Assembly (NCBI RefSeq): GCF_009923995.1
Contig: NZ_RFSK01000056.1
Location: 1-38,718, forward strand
Length of the DNA: 38,718 nucleotides
Source of the DNA: Janthinobacterium sp.
GTDB taxonomy: Bacteria > Pseudomonadota > Gammaproteobacteria > Burkholderiales > Burkholderiaceae_D
Direction: 5' to 3'
Under the pieces are notes generated by a model. The model did no database searches. It saw nothing but the letters and a program-made list of their open reading frames with translations, and was not told the origin of the DNA. Below are positions 7,449 through 14,338 of the stretch, piece by piece. A program made the translations under genes and the position numbers. Numbering within the stretch: position 1 is the first letter of the stretch; the number at the start of each line of letters is the position of its first letter.

Positions 7449-8768
7449 TTACTCGGCTGGCTCAGCGTCAACGTCGTCGGCCGGTTTTTCATCGGCATAG
7501 ACTTTTTTCGGCATGACCTTGCGCTCGAACACGGCGGCGAAGAAGCCGTCGGTCTGGTGCAGGTGCGGCAGCAATTTCAGGTAGTCGCCCATTTCCAGGT
7601 CGATCTTCTGCTCGGCCAGCACCTTGTGCATCGGCACGAGGGTGAAGTCGGGGTTGGCGGCCAGGAATTGCTCGGCGATCTGGTCGTTTTCTTCGTTCAG
7701 GAAGCTGCAGGTGGCGTACACCAGGCGGCCGCCGCCCTTGACCAGGCGCGCGGCGCCGGCCAGGATGGCTGCCTGCTTGGCTTGCAGTTCGACGATAGAA
7801 TTCGGCTGCTGGCGCCATTTGACGTCGGGATTGCGGCGCAGGGTGCCCAGGCCGCTGCACGGGGCATCGACGAGCACGCGGTCGATCTTGCCGGCCAGGC
7901 GCTTGATCTTGGCATCGCGCTCATGCGCGATCTGCACCGGATGCACGTTCGACAGGCCGCTGCGGGCCATGCGCGGCTTGAGCTTGGCCAGACGCTTTTC
8001 CGACACGTCGAAGGCGTACAAGCGGCCCGTGTTGCGCATCAGCGCGCCCAGCGCCAGGGTCTTGCCGCCCGCGCCGGCACAGAAGTCGACCACCATTTCG
8101 CCGCGCTTGGCGCCGACGATCTGCGACAGGATCTGGCTGCCTTCATCCTGCACTTCGATGGCGCCGCTCTGGAACAGGGGCAGGTTTTGCAGCGATGGCT
8201 TCTTGATGACGCGCAAGCCCAGCGGGGCGTATGGGGTCGGCGTGCTGAGGATGGGCGCTTCGGCCAGTGCCAGCATCACGTCTTCGCGCGTGGCCTTGAG
8301 CGAATTGACGCGCAGGTCCAGCGGTGCCGGCGCGTTCAGCGCGTCGGCCAGCAGCATGGTTTCCGCTTCGCCGAACTGGGCGATCAGCTTGTCGAACAGC
8401 CATTTCGGCATGTTGGCGCGCATGTTCGGCGGCATCAGGTTGCGGTCGATCTGCTTGATGCGTTCCAGCCATTCCACTTCTTCTTCCGTCAGGCCGCCCA
8501 GCGAGTCGGCACCGACCGCTTCGGCCAGGCCGAGGATGGTCAGGCGGCGCATGGTCGGGCCATTGCCCGCTTCGGCGAAGTCCGTGAAGAAGGACTTGTT
8601 GCGCAGCACGGCATAGATGCCTTCGGCGATGGCGCCCCGTTCGCGCGAACCGAGGCGCGGATGGTCGCGGAAATAGCGCGACAGGGTGGTATCGGCCGGG
8701 GCCGTGAAACGTAAAATTTCGCGCAATACTTCTTCAGCATTGGCAAGTATCGCTGGTGGCAATCTCAT
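7449..8768 (-). CDS. RsmB/NOP-family RNA (cytosine-5) methyltransferase
   Basis: 439 residues. A helical N-terminal part (1-150) precedes a class I SAM-dependent methyltransferase fold. The SAM-binding loop is VVDFCAGAGGKTLALGA. The two catalytic cysteines lie in DAPCSGLGTLRRNPD (C304, motif IV) and YATCSFL (C354, motif VI). These are hallmarks of m5C RNA methyltransferases, most likely acting on 16S rRNA. The N-terminus is not clearly the NusB-like domain of E. coli RsmB, so I leave the symbol blank. The C-terminus ends in an acidic, Ala/Asp-rich tail. AGGAAG precedes the ATG, and the gene begins 21 bases after purN ends, so the two form an operon. Confidence 0.92.
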   Translation of the reverse strand: MRLPPAILANAEEVLREILRFTAPADTTLSRYFRDHPRLGSRERGAIAEGIYAVLRNKSFFTDFAEAGNGPTMRRLTILGLAEAVGADSLGGLTEEEVEWLERIKQIDRNLMPPNMRANMPKWLFDKLIAQFGEAETMLLADALNAPAPLDLRVNSLKATREDVMLALAEAPILSTPTPYAPLGLRVIKKPSLQNLPLFQSGAIEVQDEGSQILSQIVGAKRGEMVVDFCAGAGGKTLALGALMRNTGRLYAFDVSEKRLAKLKPRMARSGLSNVHPVQIAHERDAKIKRLAGKIDRVLVDAPCSGLGTLRRNPDVKWRQQPNSIVELQAKQAAILAGAARLVKGGGRLVYATCSFLNEENDQIAEQFLAANPDFTLVPMHKVLAEQKIDLEMGDYLKLLPHLHQTDGFFAAVFERKVMPKKVYADEKPADDVDAEPAE

Positions 8769-8789
8769 TGTTATTCTTCCTGTAATATT

Positions 8790-9398
8790 TTATTGAGGGT
8801 CCACGCGGACCTGGCCATGCTCGACCGACAGTTTATCGTCAATGAACAGGCGGATGGCGCGCGGGTAAAGCAGATGTTCCTGTACCAGCACGCGCGCCGA
8901 TAAGCTGTCTTCTGTGTCGCCCGGCAAGACGGGGACTGTCGCGCTCGCCACGGCGGGGCCATGATCGAGCTCGGCAGTCACGAAATGCACGGTCGCGCCG
9001 TGTTCCGTCACGCCCGCCTCGAGCGCCTGGCGGTGCGTCGCCATGCCCGGGAACAACGGCAGCAGCGACGGGTGGATATTGAGCATGCGCCCCGCGTAAT
9101 GTTCCACGAAGGGCGGCGTGAGGATGCGCATGAAACCGGCCAGCACGACCAGGTCGGGGGCAAAGCCGTCGATCACGGCTTGCAGCGCCGCATCGAACTG
9201 TTCGCGGCTGGCAAAATCCTTGTTGGCAACGACAGCGGTCGCTATCCCGTGTTCCGCGGCAAAAACCAGTCCCTGGGCATCGGCCCGGTTACTGATGACG
9301 GCGGCAATACGGGCAGGCCATTGCTCGGCTTGCGCCGCGCGCACGACCGCTTCCATGTTGCTGCCGCGTCCGGAAATGAGGATAACGATATTTTTCAT
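8790..9398 (-). CDS. purN: Phosphoribosylglycinamide formyltransferase
   Basis: 202 residues from the ATG at 9398. It transfers a formyl group from 10-formyl-tetrahydrofolate to GAR, the third step of de novo purine synthesis. The N-terminal phosphate-binding loop is ISGRGSNM. The catalytic triad is visible as N107 and H109 (in MLNIHPSLLP) and D145 (in ELDHGPA). I prefer the start at 9398 (MKNIVILISG, the usual family N-terminus) over the ATG nine bases earlier (9407). The earlier ATG overlaps a -10-like TACAAT (plus 9406-9411), which would start transcription almost on the 9398 ATG. It is the first gene of an operon with the rRNA methyltransferase. Confidence 0.95.
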   Translation of the reverse strand: MKNIVILISGRGSNMEAVVRAAQAEQWPARIAAVISNRADAQGLVFAAEHGIATAVVANKDFASREQFDAALQAVIDGFAPDLVVLAGFMRILTPPFVEHYAGRMLNIHPSLLPLFPGMATHRQALEAGVTEHGATVHFVTAELDHGPAVASATVPVLPGDTEDSLSARVLVQEHLLYPRAIRLFIDDKLSVEHGQVRVDPQ

Positions 9399-9530
9399 AG
9401 CGCGCATTGTACCCGCTATGACGGTGCGAATCTAGAAAGGCCAGCATTATTGTTGCGGCGCAACATGACGCCGTGGCCGCGGCGGCCGTCGCGGCATGCG
9501 GCTCGCCACGCTGGCGTAGCGCTGATTTGA

Positions 9531-9576
9531 CACTAGCGCAAAGAGAGTAAGTACACTAGCGCAAAGAGAGTAAGTA
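9531..9576. repeat. Perfect tandem duplication of 23 bp
   Basis: A 23-bp unit beginning CACTAGCGCAAAGAGAG occurs twice without any mismatch, at 9531-9553 and 9554-9576, immediately after the barstar-family stop codon. The lack of divergence suggests a recent slippage event. No hairpin terminator is visible here. Confidence 0.9.
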
Positions 9577-9577
9577 T

Positions 9578-9976
9578 TTACTCGAACGAATAGAAGACGC
9601 GGAACGGGACTTTTTTCTCGGCCCAGTAGTCGGCCGCGTCGCGGAACACGTCCAGCAGGATCTCGCGCGCTTCCTTGTCAAACTTTTGCGTATTGGGCAA
9701 TTGCTCCAGCACCACCAGGAAGCCCGTCTGCGGACCGGCCTTGAACATGGTGTCCGTCAGGCACAGGCGCAGCGCATCGAAGTTCTTCGCCAGATTTTTC
9801 GGAAACAGGAATGCTTCTGCAATAATGCCGATGACTTGTTGTTTGGTCTGCCCAGCGTTGCAATGCGCATATAAAAAGTGCTGCCCGAGACGGATCGCCT
9901 CGTCTTGTAATTCGGTCACGCGAAAGGCACGGATGGACTGGACAAGGTTGGGCGGCACGGTTAGTAACAAACTCAT
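9578..9976 (-). CDS. Barstar-family (barnase inhibitor-like) protein
   Basis: 132 residues. The C-terminal two thirds (about 60-132: NFDALRLCLTDTMF..., GFLVVLEQLPNTQKFDKEAREILLDVFRDAADYWAEKKVPFRVFYSFE) match the barstar-like fold, a small alpha/beta protein that in Bacillus blocks the RNase barnase. The N-terminal 55 residues (PPNLVQSIRAFRVTELQDEAIRLGQHFLYAHC) are an extra helical part seen in proteobacterial members. The start is fixed by GAGGG. No barnase-like RNase or other toxin gene lies beside it, so its partner is unknown. It may inhibit an unlinked or foreign nuclease, or may have another role. The gene stands alone, with 170 bases to purN and a 400-base upstream region. Confidence 0.85.
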   Translation of the reverse strand: MSLLLTVPPNLVQSIRAFRVTELQDEAIRLGQHFLYAHCNAGQTKQQVIGIIAEAFLFPKNLAKNFDALRLCLTDTMFKAGPQTGFLVVLEQLPNTQKFDKEAREILLDVFRDAADYWAEKKVPFRVFYSFE

Positions 9977-10377
9977 TTTTCCCTCAAATCGACCTGTTAT
10001 GTATGGATCTGTTCTAATTGCTCGTCTTATTGCATCCCCGCACGCGGGTCAATGCGCACGCGGTGATTCGATCTGTATCAACTTTTATGCGATTCAGTGC
10101 GATTTTATATAAGCCATACGCGTATTAGGGTAACGTGTTGTCCTGCATGAATCAACCCGAATATGATGTCAAACGCAAGATTTGTTACAAACCGCTGGTT
10201 TCAAGTCACTTCAACATCTTGTATCGATTGAAAGTGCATGTTACAGACTGTGGGGCAAGGGGCTTGGGCTGTTACATTTTGTTGCCACGCGAAACACAAG
10301 TATCGGCCCCGCGGGATTACTATAGCCCCAAGTTGTAAAAAATACCCTGAAAGATTCTCTACATAACGAGGTTAGAA
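9977..10377. other. Divergent intergenic region with three TGTTACA elements
   Basis: This 401-base gap separates the barstar-family gene (-) from the envelope protein gene (+). It is AT-richer than the genes and has no credible coding frame; a 67-codon frame at 10135-10338 lacks a ribosome site. TGTTACA occurs three times on the plus strand (10183-10189, 10239-10245, 10270-10276), the last two 31 bases apart, about three helical turns. Such repeats upstream of an envelope gene suggest a response-regulator binding array. A weak promoter for the barstar gene may be TTGACC-N17-TAAGAC on the minus strand near 10020-10050. Confidence 0.4.
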
Positions 10378-10890
10378 ATGAACTTGCAAGCCAAATTGAT
10401 GATGTCAGCCCTTTGTATCGGTGCTTTGCCACTCGCCCAGGCCGCCGACTTTGAAGATTTCGGCAAGGTCGTGCGCGTCGTGCCACAAGTGGAACAGATC
10501 AATCGTCCACGCCAGGAATGCCGTACGGAATACGTGCAGGTTCAGGCACCGCCGCAACAGCGCAGCGCGGGCGGCTCCATCGTCGGCGGTATCGCCGGTG
10601 CCCTGCTGGGCAGCCAGGTGGGCGGCGGCAATGGCCGCACGGCTGCCGCGGCTGCCGGTGCGATCGCCGGTGCCGTCGTGGGCGACCGCGTCGACAACCA
10701 GAACAACTACCAGGGCGGCGTGCAGGAACAGGCCGTCAAGCAGTGCCGTCAGGTCGACCACTGGGAAAGCCGCAACACGGGCTACCAGGTCACCTACGAC
10801 TACCGCGGCCGCAACTACACGAGCATCATGTCCTACGACCCGGGCGAACGCATCCGTCTGCGCGTGTCCATCGAGCCTGCTCAACAGTAA
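10378..10890 (+). CDS. Glycine-zipper envelope protein (17 kDa surface antigen type)
   Basis: 170 residues. A signal peptide (about 1-22, ending AQA) is followed by a polar segment and a glycine-zipper two-helix region (about 63-103: GGSIVGGIAGALLGSQVGGGNGRTAAAAAGAIAGAVVGDRV). This is the Rick_17kDa/glycine-zipper 2TM hallmark. The C-terminal part (about 115-170, VTYDYRGRNYTSIMSYDPGERIRLRVSIEP) is a small beta domain common in betaproteobacterial members. It is likely an outer-membrane-associated envelope protein without enzymatic activity. GAGG precedes the ATG. It is monocistronic, followed by a hairpin element and a terminator. Confidence 0.9.
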   Translation: MNLQAKLMMSALCIGALPLAQAADFEDFGKVVRVVPQVEQINRPRQECRTEYVQVQAPPQQRSAGGSIVGGIAGALLGSQVGGGNGRTAAAAAGAIAGAVVGDRVDNQNNYQGGVQEQAVKQCRQVDHWESRNTGYQVTYDYRGRNYTSIMSYDPGERIRLRVSIEPAQQ

Positions 10891-10907
10891 GGCCTGACAT
10901 AAGCTGC

Positions 10908-10995
10908 TGCGCGTCGGCATAGGCAGCCTGCGATGCTCACCGTACTGGAGTACGGTTGCGCTTCTCGGCCACCTCTGCCTTCCGCTCGCGACGCT
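10908..10995. repeat. Intergenic long imperfect hairpin with GTAC core
   Basis: The core ACCGTACT-GG-AGTACGGT (10939-10956) is a perfect dyad around two bases. It is flanked by arms that remain partly complementary out to GCGTCG at about 10910 and CGCGACGC at about 10987, with AGGCAG/CTGCC between. It lies just after the envelope gene and looks like a REP-type palindromic element. No coding frame is credible across it. Confidence 0.5.
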
Positions 10996-11020
10996 TCTGT
11001 CAAGCGTTGTTACTCAGTAC

Positions 11021-11066
11021 TAAAAATGCCGGCCCCATGTCTTTCTCATGGGGCCGCCATTTTTTA
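11021..11066 (+). terminator. Intrinsic terminator after the glycine-zipper gene
   Basis: GGCCCCATG (11031-11039) pairs perfectly with CATGGGGCC (11047-11055) around a seven-base loop, with AAAAA before and TTTTTT after. The flanking A and T tracts could let it work in both directions. Confidence 0.8.
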
Positions 11067-11084
11067 TGGCGCCCCGGCACGGGC

Positions 11085-11090
11085 TATAAT
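11085..11090 (+). promoter_or_regulatory. -10 element of the spermidine-synthase-like gene
   Basis: A consensus TATAAT lies 24 bases before the ATG at 11114. The -35 is poor (TTTTAT at 17-base spacing, inside the terminator T tract). The transcript leader would be only about 17 bases, with no obvious Shine-Dalgarno site. Confidence 0.5.
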
Positions 11091-11113
11091 GCGGCACACT
11101 TTCAGGCCGCCTT

Positions 11114-11902
11114 ATGCTTATCAAACGAAAATCCATCGAACAAGTCGAATCCTCGCGCCCGGCGCGCAAGCCCCGCTACGCCCCCGTCACCCTGTCGGAG
11201 ATGGATGGCGTGCGCTATCTGCATTTCGGCACGGAATGGGTGCAGGGCGCCATGCGCATCCGCAAGCCGGACTGGCCGGAACTGGAATACGCGCAGCAGA
11301 TGATGGCGTGGATGCTGTGGATCGAACAGCCGCAGCGCCTCGCCCAGCTGGGCCTGGGCACGGCCGCGCTGACCAAGTTCTGCTACCGCCAGTTCCCGCA
11401 GGCGCAGGTCGAAGCCATCGAGCTGAACCCGTCCGTCATCGCCATCTGCGCCTCGATGTTCAAGCTGCCACCCAACGACGAGCGCCTGCACGTGCGCGAA
11501 ATGGATGCGCTCGACTACGTCAACGACGACGCCAACCACGGCACCCTGGACGCCCTGCAGGTGGACCTGTACGACGCCACGGCGCGCGGCCCCGTGCTCG
11601 ACAGCGCCGAATTCTATGCCGCCTGCTGCGCCTGCCTGGCGCCGCACGGCATCATGACGGTGAATCTGTTCGGCGACCACCCCAGCTACGCAAAAAACAT
11701 CAAGGCGATGAAGTTTGCGTTTGAACAGGTGATCTGCCTGCCGGAAGTGCATGATGGGAACGTGGTGGCGATCGCCTTCAAGAGCAAGGTGACGCTCGAT
11801 GCCGAGGCGCAAGCGGCCCTGCTTGAGCGCGCCAAGCAGATCGTCGCCGACACCAAGCTGCCCGCCAAGAGCTGGGTCAAGGGCATCGTCAGCACCCTGT
11901 AA
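11114..11902 (+). CDS. Spermidine-synthase-like protein
   Basis: 262 residues of the polyamine-synthase/SAM-dependent methyltransferase fold. The nucleotide-binding loop reads LGLGTAALTKFCY (about 76-88), followed by the acidic strand end VEAIELNPSVIAI. The aspartate loop is LQVDLYDATARGPVLDSAEFYAACCACLAPHGIMTVNLFG. It lacks the full set of catalytic and polyamine-binding residues of E. coli SpeE (for example no clear GGGDG loop), so the real substrate is uncertain. Betaproteobacterial proteins of this type are usually annotated only as spermidine synthase-like. It has its own -10 and ends 36 bases before the GspE-type gene, so the two are probably co-transcribed. Confidence 0.75.
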   Translation: MLIKRKSIEQVESSRPARKPRYAPVTLSEMDGVRYLHFGTEWVQGAMRIRKPDWPELEYAQQMMAWMLWIEQPQRLAQLGLGTAALTKFCYRQFPQAQVEAIELNPSVIAICASMFKLPPNDERLHVREMDALDYVNDDANHGTLDALQVDLYDATARGPVLDSAEFYAACCACLAPHGIMTVNLFGDHPSYAKNIKAMKFAFEQVICLPEVHDGNVVAIAFKSKVTLDAEAQAALLERAKQIVADTKLPAKSWVKGIVSTL

Positions 11903-11938
11903 CCGCCGGCAAGGCCGGCGCCCGGAAAGGCACCGGCC

Positions 11939-13690
11939 ATGCCCGTCTCCCCTCCTGCCGACACGCCGCTGGCACTGCCGCAACTGCTGGCCTGGCTGCA
12001 GGAAGACGGCCTGCTCGACGCCGCGCAGGCGGACGCCCTGCGGCGCCAGGCCGCCCTGCAGCCGATACCCGCCCTGCATCCGCTGTGCCACGTTGCCCAC
12101 GGCACCCTCACGCTCGACGCCCTGTGCGCCTGGCTGGCGCAACGTGCCGGCCTGCCGTACGTGCGCATCGATCCCCTGCACATCGATTTCAGCCAGGTGG
12201 CCGACGTCATGACGGCCGGCTATGCGGCCCGCTTCAACATCCTGCCCGTGGAATGCACGCCAGAACGCATCGTCATCGCCACGGCCCAGCCGTATGCGCT
12301 GGCGTGGCAGGCGGAACTGGGCACGGTGGCGCCGCGCAAGCTGAGCCTGGCCATCGCCAATCCCGTGCACATCGCCGATGCCATCGCGCAATTTTTCAGC
12401 CTCGCCAGTGCCGTCAAGGTGGCGAAACTGGCGTCCACGCAAGACCTGGCGCTGCGCCAGAATGTCGAGCAGCTGGTGGAGCTGGGACGCGGCAAGGCTA
12501 GCCTGGACGCCAACGACCAGCACGTCGTGCGCATCGTCGACTGGCTGTGGCAGTACGCGTTTGCCCAGCGCGCCTCCGACATCCACCTGGAACCGAAGCG
12601 CGATGCGGGCCTCGTGCGCCTGCGCATCGACGGCATGCTGCACCAGGCCTACCACGTGCCGCCCGTGGTCCTGCTGGCCATGACGGCGCGCATCAAGCTG
12701 CTCGGGCGCATGGACGTGGTGGAAAAGCGCCGCCCGCAGGATGGCCGCATCAAGACGCGCAATGCGCAGGGCCAGGAAATCGAGCTGCGCCTGTCGACCT
12801 TGCCCACGGCCTTCGGCGAAAAGCTCGTCATGCGCATCTTCGACCCGGAAGTCGCCATCCGCAGCCTGGCGGAGCTGGGCTTTCCGCCCGCCGATGCGCT
12901 GCGCTGGAAGCAGCTGACGGCGCGCACGCACGGCATCGTGCTGGTGACAGGGCCCACCGGCTCGGGCAAGACCACCACCCTGTACAGCACCCTGAAGGCG
13001 CTGGCCGGCAGCACCGTCAATGTATGCACGGTGGAAGACCCCATCGAAATGGTGGAACCGGCCTTCAACCAGATGCAGGTGCAGACGCAGGCCGGCCTCG
13101 AACTGTCGTTCGCCGATGGCGTGCGGGCGCTGATGCGGCAGGACCCCGACATCATCATGGTGGGCGAGATCCGCGACCTGGCGACGGCCGAGATGGCCAT
13201 CCAGGCGGCGCTGACGGGCCACCTGGTGCTGTCGACCCTGCACACCAACGACGCCCCGTCTTCCGTCATGCGCCTGCTGGAACTGGGCGTGCCCGCCTAC
13301 CTGCTGGAAGCGTGCCTGGCGGGCGTGCTGGCGCAGCGCCTGCTGCGCTGCCTGTGCCCCGACTGCAAGCAGCCGGACGGCGCGCCGGGCGAGGCGCAAT
13401 GGCAGGACGTGGCCGGCGGCCAGCTGGCCCGGCCTGACCAGGTCTATCGCCCCGTCGGCTGCCCCCTGTGCCGGCACAGCGGCTACCGGGGCCGGGCCGG
13501 CATCTACGAACTGCTGGGCGTAACGGAAGCGTTCGGCCAGCTGATCCGCGCCGACGCCGACGTGCACGCACTGCGCCGCCAGAGCCTCCTCGACGGCATG
13601 ACGCCGCTGCGCCTCGCGGGCGCGCGCAAGGTCATCGACGGCACGACCAGCATCGAAGAAGTGCTCAAGCTCACGGCCGCCCTGCATTGA
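11939..13690 (+). CDS. GspE/PulE/PilB-family secretion ATPase (orphan)
   Basis: 583 residues. An N-terminal T2SSE-N domain (about 60-170: AQRAGLPYVRIDPLHIDFSQVADVM...ARFNILPVE) precedes the hexameric ATPase core. Walker A is GPTGSGKTT (338-346), the Asp box is CTVEDPIEMVEP, Walker B is DPDIIMVGEIRD (about 402-413) and the His box is GHLVLSTLHTND. A zinc-binding tetracysteine insert (C473-x2-C476 and C508-x2-C511) is complete. Such ATPases drive assembly of type II secretion pseudopili or type IV pili. No pilin, GspF/PilC or secretin gene lies nearby, so this copy must serve a machine encoded elsewhere or a specialised pilus. GGAAAGG precedes the start. Confidence 0.92.
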   Translation: MPVSPPADTPLALPQLLAWLQEDGLLDAAQADALRRQAALQPIPALHPLCHVAHGTLTLDALCAWLAQRAGLPYVRIDPLHIDFSQVADVMTAGYAARFNILPVECTPERIVIATAQPYALAWQAELGTVAPRKLSLAIANPVHIADAIAQFFSLASAVKVAKLASTQDLALRQNVEQLVELGRGKASLDANDQHVVRIVDWLWQYAFAQRASDIHLEPKRDAGLVRLRIDGMLHQAYHVPPVVLLAMTARIKLLGRMDVVEKRRPQDGRIKTRNAQGQEIELRLSTLPTAFGEKLVMRIFDPEVAIRSLAELGFPPADALRWKQLTARTHGIVLVTGPTGSGKTTTLYSTLKALAGSTVNVCTVEDPIEMVEPAFNQMQVQTQAGLELSFADGVRALMRQDPDIIMVGEIRDLATAEMAIQAALTGHLVLSTLHTNDAPSSVMRLLELGVPAYLLEACLAGVLAQRLLRCLCPDCKQPDGAPGEAQWQDVAGGQLARPDQVYRPVGCPLCRHSGYRGRAGIYELLGVTEAFGQLIRADADVHALRRQSLLDGMTPLRLAGARKVIDGTTSIEEVLKLTAALH

Positions 13691-13711
13691 GGCATATTCA
13701 TTTTCGTGCAG

Positions 13712-13730
13712 GAATGCTTTGCATTCTTTT
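13712..13730 (+). terminator. Small intrinsic terminator after the GspE-type gene
   Basis: GAATGC and GCATTC pair around a three-T loop and are followed by TTTTT. The hairpin overlaps the -35 of the tRNA promoter, so termination of the upstream operon and initiation of the tRNA share the same DNA. Confidence 0.55.
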
Positions 13731-13746
13731 TCAACTGATATATAAT
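13718..13746 (+). promoter_or_regulatory. Promoter of tRNA-Lys
   Basis: TTTGCA (13718-13723) and the consensus TATAAT (13741-13746) are 17 bases apart. They are followed by a GC-rich discriminator (GCGGCC), typical of stable-RNA promoters under stringent control. The tRNA begins 13 bases after the -10. Confidence 0.75.
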
Positions 13747-13758
13747 GCGGCCTCTTTC

Positions 13759-13834
13759 GGGTCGTTAGCTCAGCTGGTAGAGCAGCGGACTTTTAATCCG
13801 TTGGTCGCAGGTTCGAATCCCGCACGGCCTACCA
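13759..13834 (+). tRNA. tRNA-Lys (anticodon UUU)
   Basis: 76 bases with an encoded CCA end. D-arm TAGCTCAGCTGGTAGAGC, anticodon loop CTTTTAA with anticodon TTT, and T-arm GGTTCGAATCC are all present, closely resembling E. coli tRNA-Lys. The acceptor stem pairs GGGTCGT with ACGGCCT and so contains two G-U wobbles (positions 1-72 and 4-69). The first is less usual. Confidence 0.96.
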
Positions 13835-13849
13835 CGAATGCGCAGTACT

Positions 13850-13880
13850 AAAAAGCCAATCCTCCGGGATTGGCTTTTTT
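13850..13880 (+). terminator. Intrinsic terminator of tRNA-Lys
   Basis: AAAAAGCCAATCC pairs with GGATTGGCTTTTTT around a short loop, ending the tRNA transcript about 20 bases after the CCA. Confidence 0.85.
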
Positions 13881-13936
13881 CGCTTCCAGCCCCCGGTTAT
13901 ACTGGCGCTTCATCCCGCCCGCCCTGAAAGCAACGC

Positions 13937-14335
13937 ATGCAACTTGCCGCCGCCCTCCTCCTGGCCACCGCCTGCCTGTCCGCCCAGGCGCAGACACCCA
14001 TCGTGCTCGACGGCCAGTACAGCGTGCGCACAGATGAAATGAGCGTGCAGATCATCGGCGAGCGCGTCTGCTTCGCGCCCGACAAGGCGCAGTGGGGCCG
14101 CCTGCCCCGTCCGGCGGCCGCGCACGATGCGTGGTTCTGCTTTGCCAACGACGGCCAGGCGCGCCGCCTGCTGCGCGTGCCCGCGCGCCAGGCCGACAAT
14201 TGCGGCTGGCAGGCACGCGCCCGCATCGTCATCGATAGCTATCAACCCTATGGGGAACAGGGCGACGGCAACGACATGGCGCGCCTGGCCTCCGTCATCA
14301 AGGTGGCGCAGCCGAATGCCATCGCCTGCGAATAA
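13937..14335 (+). CDS. Small exported protein of unknown function
   Basis: 132 residues. The N-terminus (MQLAAALLLATACLSAQAQ) is a signal peptide with cleavage after AQA. The mature part has four cysteines that could form two disulfides (in ERVCFAPDK, AWFCFAND, DNCGWQA and AIACE) and is mainly beta-rich. I do not recognise a family. A possible -10, TATACT (13898-13903), lies upstream, and the ribosome site is weak. It converges on the next gene with only three bases between the two stop codons. Confidence 0.7.
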   Translation: MQLAAALLLATACLSAQAQTPIVLDGQYSVRTDEMSVQIIGERVCFAPDKAQWGRLPRPAAAHDAWFCFANDGQARRLLRVPARQADNCGWQARARIVIDSYQPYGEQGDGNDMARLASVIKVAQPNAIACE

Positions 14336-14338
14336 ACA

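Noticed and set aside
10135..10338. 67-codon plus-strand frame in the barstar/glycine-zipper gap
   Set aside because: No ribosome site, unusual composition, and it runs through the promoter region of the next gene.
11102..13687. 861-codon minus-strand open frame opposite the spermidine-synthase-like and GspE genes
   Set aside because: Shadow of two well-supported plus-strand genes in high-GC DNA; its product is His/Gln/Arg-rich with no domain.
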